A stretch of DNA of 64,000 nucleotides from Sarcocystis neurona (Eukaryota > Apicomplexa > Conoidasida > Eucoccidiorida > Sarcocystidae). The stretch lies in contig KL647288.1 of assembly GCA_000727475.1 (NCBI GenBank), forward strand, positions 10,198,732 through 10,262,731. The letters run 5' to 3'. Positions 24,151 through 35,017 of this stretch are shown piece by piece; positions within the stretch are counted from its first letter, which is position 1, and every line of letters starts with the position of its first letter. The notes beneath the pieces were generated by a model. It ran no database searches, was not told where the DNA came from, and saw only the letters and a program-made list of their open reading frames with translations. The position numbers were made by a program, and so were the translations under genes.

Positions 24151-24634
24151 GCAAGACATCCCCCTGGACACCTGTTTTCCTTCATTTTTGTGTATGTTTC
24201 TTCGAGAGAAGACGTCTCCCTTCGAGAGCCTGAGCTTTTCTGTTGACGGGAAGTTATCTAGGGGAGACTGCTGCAGCAGGTCGTTTGTGTCTGCGTCGCA
24301 TAGATCTGTTCGCGCGCAAGTTATAAAAGAGGAGGGGCTCCGCGGAAGCCGAACAATACACAGTAATACGTGGCAGGTTTGTACATAGATGTCAAGGCAC
24401 ATAGCCTCTGGACGCGCTGCCTCGTGCGTAGGAAGAAGTGGGGAAAGGGCAGCCAGTGCTAGAGAGGGCAATAGTATCTCTAGGGGAGTGAGCTGACGTG
24501 GGAGGATAAGACGGAGAAGTTCGGCAGTGGTGGGGAAGAGTTGTAGTCTTTTTCTGGCCACTTTTTGCAGCTGGCAGAACCTGCATACTTGGGCTAGCGG
24601 GCAGAGAAAGTCAACAAACTGCGGCGATTATCGA

Positions 24635-25620
24635 TGTCGTCCGAAGAAAAGGACGAAGATCAGGAGATGAGGAGAAAGAGAGAGAAAAGGAGAAGACGGA
24701 GAAGCGAAGGAAACGAAGCAGACGAAGGAAAGGGGAAGAAGGAAGAGCTACGCACACAGAAAGAAAAGGGAGAGTTACCTGCATCGAATAGAAGAAGGAC
24801 TTGTTTTTACAGAAGGGAAAGGAAGAGTCGTCTTTGTAGCAGAAAGTAGAAGAAGAGGAAGCGAAAGGAGAAGAAGAAGAGATAGAAGGCGAAAAGAGGA
24901 AGAGTTGTCTTGACAGAAGAAAAAGGAAGAGCTGTCGTATCGCAACGAGACAGTAGAGTAGTCCTCTTGGGGCCCCTGCAAGCGTAGCGATACTTGTACG
25001 ACCCCACCTTCTCCTCTCCGACACGCCTAGGAAAGCAGTCGGAGACACAGCAGTAGTACTTGCAGGCGCCCCTCCTAATAGTTGCAGCAGGAGGCAAAAG
25101 TCTGCTGCTACACCGGCTGCCGCTGACTTCGTAGGAGACGCAGGAGTCGTTCTTGGGGACCCGGTTGCAGAAGGGGAGGAGTCGAAGCGGCCCGAGAGGC
25201 AGGCAGCCAGCAGCAGCACCAGAGAAAGGAGGGGACCATGCGGTGATGCCGCAGGACTGGGAGCAAACGAAGAAGAAAACGAAGAAGAAGAAGGACATGT
25301 GTGTGTCGCGAAAAAGTGCAGCAGTCCTGTCGAGAAAAAGTAGGGGAAGGTTGCAGGCGCCGTGCTGGCGAGAGGAGAGCGGAAAAGGAGAACAAGGCAG
25401 CGTTGCAGAGGGAGACAAAGGAGAAGGAAGGGGCAGACGAGAAGGAAGCGGAAAAGGAAGAAGAGGACGGAGGTGAATAGAAGAAGAAAGGAGAAGAGGA
25501 GAAAAAAGAGGAGGGGGACGGGGAAGAAAGGGAGGACGCCGGGAAAGTGAAGAGGACGAAGAGTTGAGGAGGAGAAGAAGACGGGAGAGGAGGAAATGGG
25601 AGAGGAGGAGGCTATATAGC
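24635..25620. repeat. polypurine tract, about 1 kb
   Basis: The plus strand is overwhelmingly A and G (GAAGAAGG, GGAGAAGAGG type) with few pyrimidines. The only real interruption is a mixed patch at about 24,930-25,160. Mirror-like purine stretches of this kind can form triplex (H-DNA). Confidence 0.85.
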
Positions 25621-26099
25621 GTGGATGAGAGACCGTGATAGTAGTGGTCGTTTCTGTGCTCGAAATTGCAAAAGAAGTGGCCGATTGTAGATAAAAGAAG
25701 TATGTTGAGGACACACTTCTTCACCACGACGTCGTGGAGAGGGGTTGTGAAGCGAAGGACAGTCGCGTTTGTCGGAGACAGAAGCCAAGAAAAGCACCCG
25801 CAGTCGGCGGGGGGAGAAGAAGACCCGCGTTCTCCTCAGTAGCAGAGGAATAGCGTGAAGGCGAGACAGAGAGAGGAACGCAAGAAAAGCGGAAGAAGCG
25901 AAAGGAGAGGAAAGTGCAGGGGGACAGCAGAAGACCCGAAAAGAGGCGCGGAAAGGAGAGAAGGGGAAGGCGAAGAAGGAAAAGAAGGACGAGCGAAAGG
26001 AAACTCCCTGGCGAGGAGGCGTTCGAAGTGCGAGCGTTGGTGACCCCCACTTGCCCTCGGCCAGCGGTCCCATCAATACGTAATACTTCAAAGTACTAC

Positions 26100-26720
26100 T
26101 CATAATAGAAAGGGCGGCAGTAGTAGTGGCAGACGTACTAGTAGCAGTAGCAGTAGTAACTCAATGGAGCTGCAGAAATGATGAGAATGAAAGAGACCGT
26201 ATCAGTCGCAGTAGTAGTAGTAGTAGGGTCAACGTCTCCATAGTTGTAAGAGCTAAATAGTGATTTAAACTGTAGGAGGAGTAGGACGAGTACGACACTA
26301 CGAGTAGTATGGCAACGAGTAATACTTCTTGTTGTGATACTGGTACTACTACTAGTTGGAGTGGTAATAGTAGGCGTAGTACTAGTACGACTACAAGTGG
26401 TAGTAGGAATAGTAGTAATAATAGGAGTGTGACTACTATGAGTGTGCCTGTGAGTAGTATGATCATGAGGAGTGTCACCGTGAGTAGTAGTACTTGTTGT
26501 TGTACTAATGATACTAGTAGGAGTAGTACTAGCAGTAGTGGTAATAGCAGTAGTAGTAGTAGTAGTAATACGAGTAGTATGAGTATGATCAGTGGTAGTA
26601 TGAATATACGTAGTAGTAATAGTAGTGGTAGTAGTAGTAATAGTAGTAGTACGAGCATGAGTCGTCTGCGTATACGTAGTGGTAGTAGTAGTAGTATTTG
26701 TGGCAGCAGCAGGAGAAGGG
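26100..26720. repeat. AGT trinucleotide array
   Basis: Imperfect AGT/GTA units with ATG, ACT and GGT interruptions run through most of this stretch. In one frame they translate to Ser/Thr/Asn and in another to stops, and on the minus strand to poly-Leu. There are no coding features. Confidence 0.85.
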
Positions 26721-27370
26721 GTGGCGGCCCGGTTTTGGGTGTCAGTAGGGGCCGCGGCGTTGATGCTGGAACCAGTCTTCTACACAGAGGAAGAGAGAGA
26801 TAAAGGAAGACAGACAGCAAAGACAGACGGAAGCCAGACAGGCAGACGGATGGCCAGACAAAGAGGGAAGCGATTACTTGCTGCTGTGGTAAATCTTCAT
26901 CCCTGCTGTAGAGGATATACAGGAAACGAACCGGCTGCTGTGTTGCGTAGTCTCAGCTTCAAAAAACGAGTCCTGGTGTAGGAGCGTTCCTGAGAGGCGC
27001 TGCCTCTTGTCCCTGCTAGTTCTAATATAGCCACCACTAGTCCTGCTAACGCTGGTGCTGCTGCTCCGCCTCCTCCTGCGATTGCTGCTGGGACTCACGT
27101 GTTGCGACTCTTGCTGCTAATGCTGCTGCTGAAGCCGTGGCTCGTTCTTCTCCTCCTGCTGCGGCGGCTGCTGCTGCTACTTTTACTGGTGGGATTGCTG
27201 CTGCTGTTGTGCTGCTGCCCCGGTGACTTCGAGCTGCGGCATCTGCTGATGGCCATGTGCGTGCGCGGAACTGTGCTCCATCTCTTGCTGCTGCTGCGAG
27301 CGCCAGTCATCCGCTGCCCGACCTGTCGTACTGCTGATGAGGGTGTTCTCGTGGGTGCTGCTGCGCCCAG

Positions 27371-27529
27371 GCGGAGGCGCGGAGCAGACTCGAGCAGCAG
27401 CTCCAAGTGGAAGAGAAACTGCGCGGGGAAATTACGGCGCTGAAGGCCGAGCAACGAAAGCGAGGCAGCGCCGAAGAGGAACTGCTGCTGACACGTTCCG
27501 AGCTGCAGCGGCTTAAGGAAGAACTTCGG
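27371..27529 (+). CDS. coiled-coil exon (53 codons)
   Basis: The acceptor TGCTGCTGCGCCCAG precedes AEARSRLEQQLQVEEKLRGE, and the exon continues to LQRLKEELR and stops at CGG|GTAATG. Both junctions are phase 0. The sequence is a regular heptad coiled coil with no CAG run, so neither composition nor phase is a repeat artefact. It is a short but convincing exon. Confidence 0.68.
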
Positions 27530-28400
27530 GTAATGAAGACAGACTTGTGTGTGGGAGGTCGAGGCTGTTTGTCTAGCGGGTGACTTGGGGGTGGGACACA
27601 GAGAAATGCAGACGCATCAATCACATCGGTCGCTGTAGTAGATGCAGCACCTGTATATGGACGCCTGTGTCTCTATGTGTGGGAGCGTATATTCACATGT
27701 ATGCGTGCGGATTAGAGAGAGAGAGAGAAGGAAACAGATAGACAGGCGTAGAAGTGTGGGACCACTGTGGATTTACATTCGTATGTGCGTACGTACAAAG
27801 GTCTACAGGGACAGAGCAAGAGAAGCGGCTTTGTGTGTCTACACGTAGAAGTCTTGTGCACAGGACGCCGTTGAGCACTCGGTCTGTCCGCAGCAACTGC
27901 ATGGAGCCGGTGCAGGAGAAGTCCCAGAAACTACCAGCAGGTGCTGGTAGTGTAGCCTACATCCATATATGTGTATAAATAGAGAGAGAGAGAAAGAAAG
28001 AAAGAAAGACGGCTGTTTTATGCGTAAACAACTAACGTGTCTACATATAGATGTATAAATGTCTATAAATGTATATGAAATAGTAAAGGCGCATGGGTCC
28101 GGACAGATAGATATCTGCGTGTGTGCATCAGAAACAAACGAGTCCAGTACGCCTACGGCGAGGACACAGTTATATAAACGCATGCAGGGGATATGCTTCC
28201 GTCGTAGGGCAAGACTTCTGGTGTTTCTTGTTCAGATCATTTGAATTCACTCGCCTGGGTGGGCGTGTGTGTGCATATCCGCTGCCTGCGTCTGCGTTGC
28301 ACGGGCGTGCTGCTGCGTTGCTGCCTGACGTCGTAGCTAGTCGCGGTTGGCGTGCTGTTGCTGCTGTTCTTCCTCGGTGCTACTCCTGCTTGGACTGCAG
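27530..28400 (+). other. intron
   Basis: The interval contains short repeats (GAGA near 27,715; AAAG units near 27,980-28,010; ATGTATAAATGTCTATAAATG near 28,050). No exon was seen. Confidence 0.5.
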
Positions 28401-28715
28401 GAACTGATGGCAGAAGAGGCAGAGAAACAGGAGGAGCTGCAGCAGGAGGCAGAAAGAAGCAACGCGGTGTTGGAGAGTCGGCAGCAGCTGCTGCGGGAAG
28501 TGCTGCAGCAGAAGAACAACGTGGAGGGAAAGCTTCAGCAGCTGCAGCGACAGAGTCTCGAACAGCAGCAGCAGCAGAAACAGCGGGAGGACGAGATGCT
28601 GCAGCTTCGCCAGCAGCTGCAACAACTGCAGCAGGAACAGCAGCATCAGCACCACCTCCTCCAGTGCAGCAGTCGAGAGAAGGAGAAGCTCCGGCAGCAG
28701 CTTCACGCTTTCCTT
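28401..28715 (+). CDS. coiled-coil exon (105 codons)
   Basis: The acceptor CTTGGACTGCAG precedes ELMAEEAEKQEELQQEAERS. Continuous coiled coil follows through REVLQQKNNVEGKLQQLQRQ and SSREKEKLRQQLHAFL, with a strong donor (CTT|GTGAGT) at 28,715/28,716. Both junctions are phase 0. Beyond the donor the reading becomes hydrophobic and then hits a stop, which supports the junction. Confidence 0.72.
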
Positions 28716-29038
28716 GTGAGTCTTTCTTCGCGAGTATTTCTCCTGCTTCCTTCGTCTTAACAAACGGGCTTCTGCTTTACCGCAGTGCCCTCACTGACCT
28801 CTCGAACACCACCTTCGGTAGCGCTATGCACCTGTGGTACTGGGCGCGGGGGTGGACCTAGCCGCTCAGCTAGTGTGCGCGCAGTGCTCTGCTGAAGTAG
28901 TTTCTCCGCAGACTGCTGCTGCTGCTGTCGCTGCTGCGTGAGGACTCGGACTAGACGTCCTTTCCCGTTGCTTGAGCGTTGACACCCAGTGCGACTCCAG
29001 CCGCACAGAGAGTTTATGAAGGACTCTCTACACACGTA

Positions 29039-29075
<37 letters not shown>

Positions 29076-29560
29076 GTATATATATTTACGTCAAATTTTT
29101 ATACGAGCGTCGGTATATATATATATACGCATGTGTGCGTCTACTGCTGTAGGAGCACCTACGTATATATGCAGGACACGGGAGGCGCGCTCGTGCTTCT
29201 ATCTGCAAGCGGTGAGGGGAACAGGTATTTTTCAACGGCCCCCGGTTTGTCCACCCCCTGCCTATCTAGCTATATATATATAGAGAGAGAGAGAGGCAGT
29301 AGCCAGCAGCAAAGAAAAGAAATAAGAGTCCTGTAGTATACCTGAAAGCAAGTGTGACGCTCACACCGTTGTCTGTCCCTGCAGCGCTGCAGTCTGCTTG
29401 GGGTGCCGCCTACCTCTCCGTCTTTCCGCTGCTTCAGGCGTGTGGTGTGTGCTCCCTCCCCGTGGAGCTCCTTCTTCACTTGCTGCTGCTGCTGCTGCCT
29501 CCTTACTGTCTGTGGCTGTGGGTGGTGCGCTACCTTCTGCCGTGCTGCTGCGACATGCAG
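28716..29560 (+). other. intron with TA microsatellite
   Basis: A (TA)n run lies at about 29,037-29,082 and further TATA runs near 29,116 and 29,270. A Leu/Cys-rich open stretch immediately before 29,560 is the CTG-rich pyrimidine tract of the acceptor. Confidence 0.6.
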
Positions 29561-31990
29561 GCGTCGGCGAGTCGACACCAGCAGCAGCTGCTTCGAGACC
29601 GTGAGCAGCTGGCAGAGCAGCTGCAGCAGCGCGAGGCCGCTGCAGCAGAAGCTTTACATTGGCGCTGTACGTACGCCAGACAGCGGGAGGAGACGGAGGA
29701 GGTGCGCCGACAACTCGCCCAGTTGCACACGAGACTGTTAGAAAGACTACAGCATCAGCAGCAGGGTCTGATACTGCAGCCTGCCGGGCCACCGGCTGAT
29801 AAAGCGGCTGCCCAGCCGACTCGCTGCGGTGATGGCCGAGCTACCGCGTATGCTGCTGCTCTGACCCCACCTCCTGCTCCGACGCCACCTACTGCTCCGT
29901 CTGCGTCTCCTGCTGCCGACGCTACCTGTCCTGCTGGTGCTTCTTTGCCTTCTACTGCACCTGCTACTGCCGTGTGTGCTGCTGACGCTGGGGTTGCTGC
30001 CGGTGAAGCGTCTGTTTGTTGGAGAGGAGAAGGCACCGCAGAGGCTGCTGCAGCTGTAGCAAGGCTTCTGGCGGCGCCCGTGTTCACCCACGTAGCTCCG
30101 CAGCTCCCCCTGCTGGCTTCTGTTGATACTGAAAATGTCGACGAATCTGCACGCGCACTGCAGCAGCAACGGCAGCAGCCAGCAGTCGCAGAGGCGCGCC
30201 CACCAGTCGGGAAGCCACCGGCGCAGAAGGCGGGGGAGCCTCAGCGAGAACAGCAGCGGACCCAGCACGCGCAGCAGCCCGAGCACGGTCAACAGCTGCA
30301 GACGCGCGCTCAACAAAGGGAGGAGGTCGAGCAGCAGGAGACGCACCAAAATTCTCAGCCTGAGCCGTGCGCCGACGAGCGACCAGAAGAGCAGCAGCTA
30401 CGAAGAAACGCCTCGGGCCCAACAGATATCTCGCTGGACACGCTGAAGGAGGAATTGCCAGAGGAAGCAGGCAACAGTAGCGCAGCCGACTGCGATTCTC
30501 TCGCTTCGCTGCTGCCGACTCCCACAGCCACAAGAAGTGAAGGAGGAGTACCTGCGGCTGGTGCTGCTCTTGGTGAGGTGGGGTCCTGCGCCCGCTGCAG
30601 CACGTGCAGCAGAAGAAGCAACTGCACCACAGGATCACCCCTGGCCATTATAGCGACCACCTGCGGACAGGGAAAGTGTGGATCCTCCTGCTCCAGTAAC
30701 CCCGTTGGAAGCCCAGGCCACCTAACTGTAGCAGGAGGAAGCAGCAGCAGCAAAAGCGCTGACGGCTTCCCGATAAGAAGCGCTGAAGAAAGCAGCAGTA
30801 GCAGCATATGCGCGACAAGCGGCAGCAGCAACGGGAGCAGGGGGCAGGTCGCACCCTGCAGTTGCAACAGAAAAGTAGCTGGGGAGATTGCAGAAAAGGT
30901 GAAGACGACGTTCCCTTGTGGTTGGAGAGGCGTGATGTGTGAGCAGCAGCCGCAGCATAGTGCCCAGCCTGTAGACGGCAGTTTTAGACGGTCAAGCAGC
31001 AGCAGCGAGGACGTACATGAGGCATCTACTATAGGTGCAGATTTTGCTAGCGTAGTTGCTGCTGCCGCTGCTGCTGCTTCTGGACCCGGCGTGGAGAGAG
31101 CAGTAAACAGTACAGCGGCAGAGGATAGGGAAGAGGGAGAGACGCCGCGGTTCGGCGGCGACCGCACTGCTGCTGGTCGACCCGCTACACACCCAACGTC
31201 TTCGGCTGCCGCTACGTCAGTGACTGCTGCAGGATCAGAGCAGCAAGCAGGCGCGAGCGCAATAGGAAAGGCAAACGACCAGTACCAGGAAGACAGGAGG
31301 AGCAGCAGCCAAGAAATGCAGCGGCAGCGCACGAGAGCGAGTACAGGCGACGCATCAGAGGACTCCGCGATATGCCGGACGAACAGCACCGGCGGGCTGG
31401 CGTCAGGCAGCAACATTAGCAGCAGCACTGCTGCTGTCACACTGGCGGCACAAGTGTGGCCCCGCCGCAACCAGGAAATTCGGTCTGCTGCTGCGGGAGA
31501 CGGGCAGAAAGCTGACGAATTCAGCGGCGCTGACATCTGCCGCAGACCGCGCTCCGGCGCCAATGATAGCTGCAGCAGGAGTCGCTCTCGCATCGGCATA
31601 TCCTCCGGCAACAGCAGCGGCGGCAGCAGCCCAGACAGGAGTAGCAGGTACTCCGGTTACAGCAGCAGCACGGGCAACAGCAGCAACCCCACACATGATT
31701 GCTGCAGCAGCGACACAGGCGACAACAGCAGGAGGAGAAGGAGCGGCAGGACCAGAAGGGAAGGAAGCAGCAGTAGCAGCAGCATCGGAAAGAGCAGCAA
31801 AGGAAACAGCAAATGCCCGCGGCCTCAGCGTCAACGTGAGGACGACAGTGAGGCAGCGGAGAAAGGGAGGGAGAGACATGCGAGCAGAGAGTCGTCCGCA
31901 GCAGCACAGCAGATGGAGAATCAGCAGCTGCAGCAACAGGTGCACTTTTTGAAAGACGAAGAGGCTACCCTGCGTCAGGAGCTCGCTGAA
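29561..31990 (+). CDS. large exon (810 codons), coiled-coil ends and Ser/Ala-rich centre
   Basis: The acceptor GTGCTGCTGCGACATGCAG precedes ASASRHQQQLLRDREQLAEQ. The frame stays open for 2,430 bases to GAA|GTAAGA at 31,990/31,991, phase 0 at both ends. The first 65 or so codons are coiled coil (EETEEVRRQLAQLHTRLLER). The centre is Ala/Pro-, Gln- and Ser-rich with cysteine-containing spacers. The last 45 codons return to coiled coil (QLQQQVHFLKDEEATLRQEL) right up to the donor. Past the donor the frame runs into TATA repeats, so the exon boundary is clear. The central part reads CAG-type repeats mainly as Ser and Ala. Confidence 0.7.
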
Positions 31991-32178
31991 GTAAGACGCG
32001 CCCTTCTCTCTGTCAGTTCTCTCTCGGGGCGCCTACCTGTGCCTCACACAATTAAAAGTCCACTGCCTGGTGGAAACTCATTGTCATCTTCGTATATACC
32101 TGCACATAGGACGACGCGTATAAAACTCTACACATACGCACTTCTACCCCGCGGCGCAGATATACATACAGATAGATG

Positions 32179-32219
<41 letters not shown>

Positions 32220-32566
32220 ACATATATATATATACAGGTATCCGCACGTGTACAGTGTGAATGTTCACGTGTGTATATTTCTTTCTCTAGCTGACAAATA
32301 AAGTAGAACGTAATTCTATTGATGGGAGGGAGCTGTATTGCTTATCCTGTCATGAGTGTATGTATCTGTGCGTATGAGTGTCGTCTCGATTTTGAGAGTG
32401 CGGTGTCTCCACGTATATTTCCTCTGGCGAGACGCTCTCCACACACCAGATATCTCCTATCTCTGTTTGTGTGCACCTACTCATACATATATATATATGC
32501 GCGTATACGCACACACACACCCAGCGCTTATGCACTTGTAGTACGTGCATCATTTTTGATGCGCAG
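31991..32566 (+). other. intron with TA microsatellite
   Basis: (TA)n runs lie at about 32,188-32,213 and 32,223-32,234, with further TATA near 32,486. A pyrimidine-rich acceptor ends it (CATTTTTGATGCGCAG). Confidence 0.6.
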
Positions 32567-33057
32567 GCGCAGCGGGCCGTGCGTGCGCTGCAGCACGAGC
32601 AGCGGATTTTGCGTCAGGAGCTGTCGGTCTCGACATGCGCATGCGAAGTGGCGTTCCATGATATTCTGCTGCAAAGCAGTCGCTTCCAAGCCGCGTCTGC
32701 GCAGCTGCAGGAACTTGAAGCAGCGCAGAGGAGGCAGCAGCAACGGCTGCGTGAACCGCAACGCCGCCCCCAGCCGCGCGGCGGTCTTCGCAGCACGCAC
32801 AGCTACCAAGCAGCAGACGTTCCGCTGCTGCTGGAGCCGTCGCCGGGAAGTGGCGCAGCAGCGGCGCGCACCGGCGCCTCCGCAGAACAGCGCCACCACG
32901 GGGAGGAACAACCGGAAGCAGCAGCCCCAGGCTACAGCCCGCCAGCCGCCTTCGACCAGGAAAAGGTCACAGGCGCGTGGCCTGCAGCTGAAGAGGCCGC
33001 AGAGAACGCCCGCGACCACGTCCACACACAGCAGCGTCTACTACGCGTGATCGACAA
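32567..33057 (+). CDS. coiled-coil exon ending in phase 2
   Basis: The acceptor TTTTTGATGCGCAG precedes AQRAVRALQHEQRILRQEL, and a second helical part follows (QAASAQLQELEAAQRRQQQR). The remainder is Pro/Ala/Glu-rich. At the end, GACAA|GTAAGG is a strong donor (33,057/33,058). If it is not used, a stop TAA follows at 33,059-33,061 and the gene would end here. I favour splicing, because a matching phase-2 acceptor exists at 34,071 in front of another helical frame. Confidence 0.62.
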
Positions 33058-34071
33058 GTAAGGTGGCACACGAGCGCAAAGAAAGAGCCGGCGGGAAGAG
33101 AGAAGGTGATTTTTGCGTGTGCAGCGTTGGGATGCAAGGGAAAATCATCGCCAGTCACACACGGGGCGCTACACAGGTGACTAGCTATGTGTATGTGGCA
33201 GTGGATCTGTGATGAGGGGAGCTCAGCCGCCTAGACCTGTGTTAGAGAGAGACGTATTCTTGTTATACATATGCGCGCGTCCATGAAAAGGTTTGCAAAT
33301 GTCTGTGCTCATACACGTATGTAGACGTGCCCTTGTAAGCGAGCGATGGAGAGCTTTCTGCGGCACCGGTAGGTTCAGAGATATATATTCCTGTGTTTAC
33401 GTAGGTACAGCGTGGAAGTGTTATATATGCGTACGTACGCGGGTTTTCGTTTGTGTGCATACGTATATATATGTATATACATGAACAACTGCTTGCCGGA
33501 GTTCTCTCTTCAGAAGGGGAATTTCGCCAGCAGCCGCATAGCACCTGCAGAACAGCCGTAGACGCACGCCTACCAGGGACCAGCTCCTACGTGGACACCT
33601 CGTATGCCGCTGGTACACCTTATCCTCTCGCATGTTGTAAGCTGGTACGGCGGACGCCTTTCTCGGCCGGTTTGTTTGTCCACAAGGAGCTTCACATACA
33701 TGTGTGCGTATTCGTAGGCGTCTACATATTAAAGGGGCCTTTTTGGGCGTATACTTACGTATACCGATATACATTCATGGAAGTTACATGTTTATATATT
33801 TTGTGCCTGCGTGTGTATGGTTGTGTGCGATTGCGTACGTATAGAGTTGTGAACCGCATAATCAAAGAAGAATATGCTATCACGTGTATACGTCTGCTAT
33901 CGCCGTGTAGGTGTCCGCTGCACTAACAACGCAACTGCATACGAATACGCGTGACATCTGTGAAGGAAAGAAAATAGACGCAGGGTTCGGGAGCTTGCAG
34001 CCGTCCTCCTCCGAACCGTCAGTCAACAGGTGTCTGAGCTGTTGTTGCTGCGGTGTGTTGCCTGCTGATAG
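33058..34071 (+). other. intron
   Basis: The sequence is mixed, with short TATA and ACGT-rich patches (33,400-33,480; 33,700-33,880). It ends in a good branch/pyrimidine region and acceptor (GTTGCCTGCTGATAG). Confidence 0.5.
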
Positions 34072-35017
34072 CGCCTGCTGGATATCGGAGAAGGCGCACG
34101 CCACCCGCGACGCGGCTGCGAGGAGGCGGCAGCAGATGCAGCGGCAGCTGCAGCAGGTGGAGGGAGAAACAGAAGCTGCCCAGCAGCAAGTAAAGCAGCT
34201 AAAGGCAGAACTGCGACACGTAGGCATCAGGCTGCTGGCCTTCGCTCGCCAGCGCAGCACAGCCGACCTCTCCCCCGAAGTGATGTCAGTCCACAAGAAA
34301 AAGAAGCACTTGCAAACGCTGTCTTTGCAGGACGAGCACCACAAACAGCGACACGTCACGTCGTGTCAGCACCATGGGTTGCAACAAGAGGAAGAGCGGC
34401 AGAAGTACCCGCTGCGCCAAGAGGAGCAGCAGCAACCGTTTAACCTTCGAAACGAAGAGAAGCACCAAACGGACGCAGATGGAAATTCTTGTTCTGTTAC
34501 GGAAGTTGTATCTAGGTCGAAGTGCGTATCGTTAGGAGTAGAGCTTCTTGCATCGACCGCCTCCTTGGCGGCCTCAGGCTGCAGAAGGTCGCCAAGGCGG
34601 GATGGACGCACAGTTCAACTGCAAGATCGGGAAGGCGAAGTTCTTGTTGCTTGCGGTAGCCTGCAGCTGGCTGCTGCTCACAGATCTGCACGGCTGGGAC
34701 AGCGCAAACACAAAAACAAGAGCGACTACTCTGCAGGCAGCAAAACCGCAGCTGCAACGAGTGGGAGGGGGCACAACATTACTGGCAGGAAGAGGGAAGA
34801 TAGTGCATTCCAGCCCGTGCAGCTGCACGTACCGGGCGGCAGGAGAAGGACATCAGCAAACGCTAATAACGAGCAACACGGAAGGCGCAACAACAGCAGC
34901 GGCAGCAGAAAGCTACACACGGACGGCAACTCTTGGATAGAATACCGTGAAGAAGAGTTGTACCTGAAGAATTGGGTTTGTCGACAAGGCGGCTGCGCGT
35001 TCTGGATAGATTACTAG
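34072..35017 (+). CDS. 3'-terminal exon of the coiled-coil gene
   Basis: Joined in phase to the preceding exon, this frame starts with ACWISEKAHATRDAAARRRQ and a coiled coil (GETEAAQQQVKQLKAELRHV). It becomes Gln/Glu/His-rich, then Ser/Arg/Asn-rich, and ends with YLKNWVCRQGGCAFWIDY and TAG at 35,015-35,017. An acceptor at 34,090 is an alternative start. The C-terminus is non-repetitive and aromatic/cysteine-containing. No family was recognised. CAG-rich composition ends within this exon, at the edge of the R-type segment. Confidence 0.6.

Larger units (their letters stand above)
24151..27370 (+). other. 3.2-kb intron with polypurine and AGT arrays
   Basis: This is the interval between two coiled-coil exons. 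It holds a nearly pure AG tract (24,635-25,600, continuing more weakly to about 26,040), an AGT array (26,100-26,720) and CTG-rich sequence (27,050-27,360). A long minus-strand frame across the purine tract (Phe/Leu/Ser/Arg/Pro only) is an artefact. Confidence 0.6.

Noticed and set aside
24611..25727. Minus-strand frames of over 300 codons
   Set aside because: They are made only of Phe, Leu, Ser, Pro and Arg because they read the complement of the polypurine tract, which lies in an intron of the plus-strand gene.
26161..26820. Minus-strand poly-Leu frame and plus-strand Ser/Thr frame
   Set aside because: Both are readings of the AGT array.
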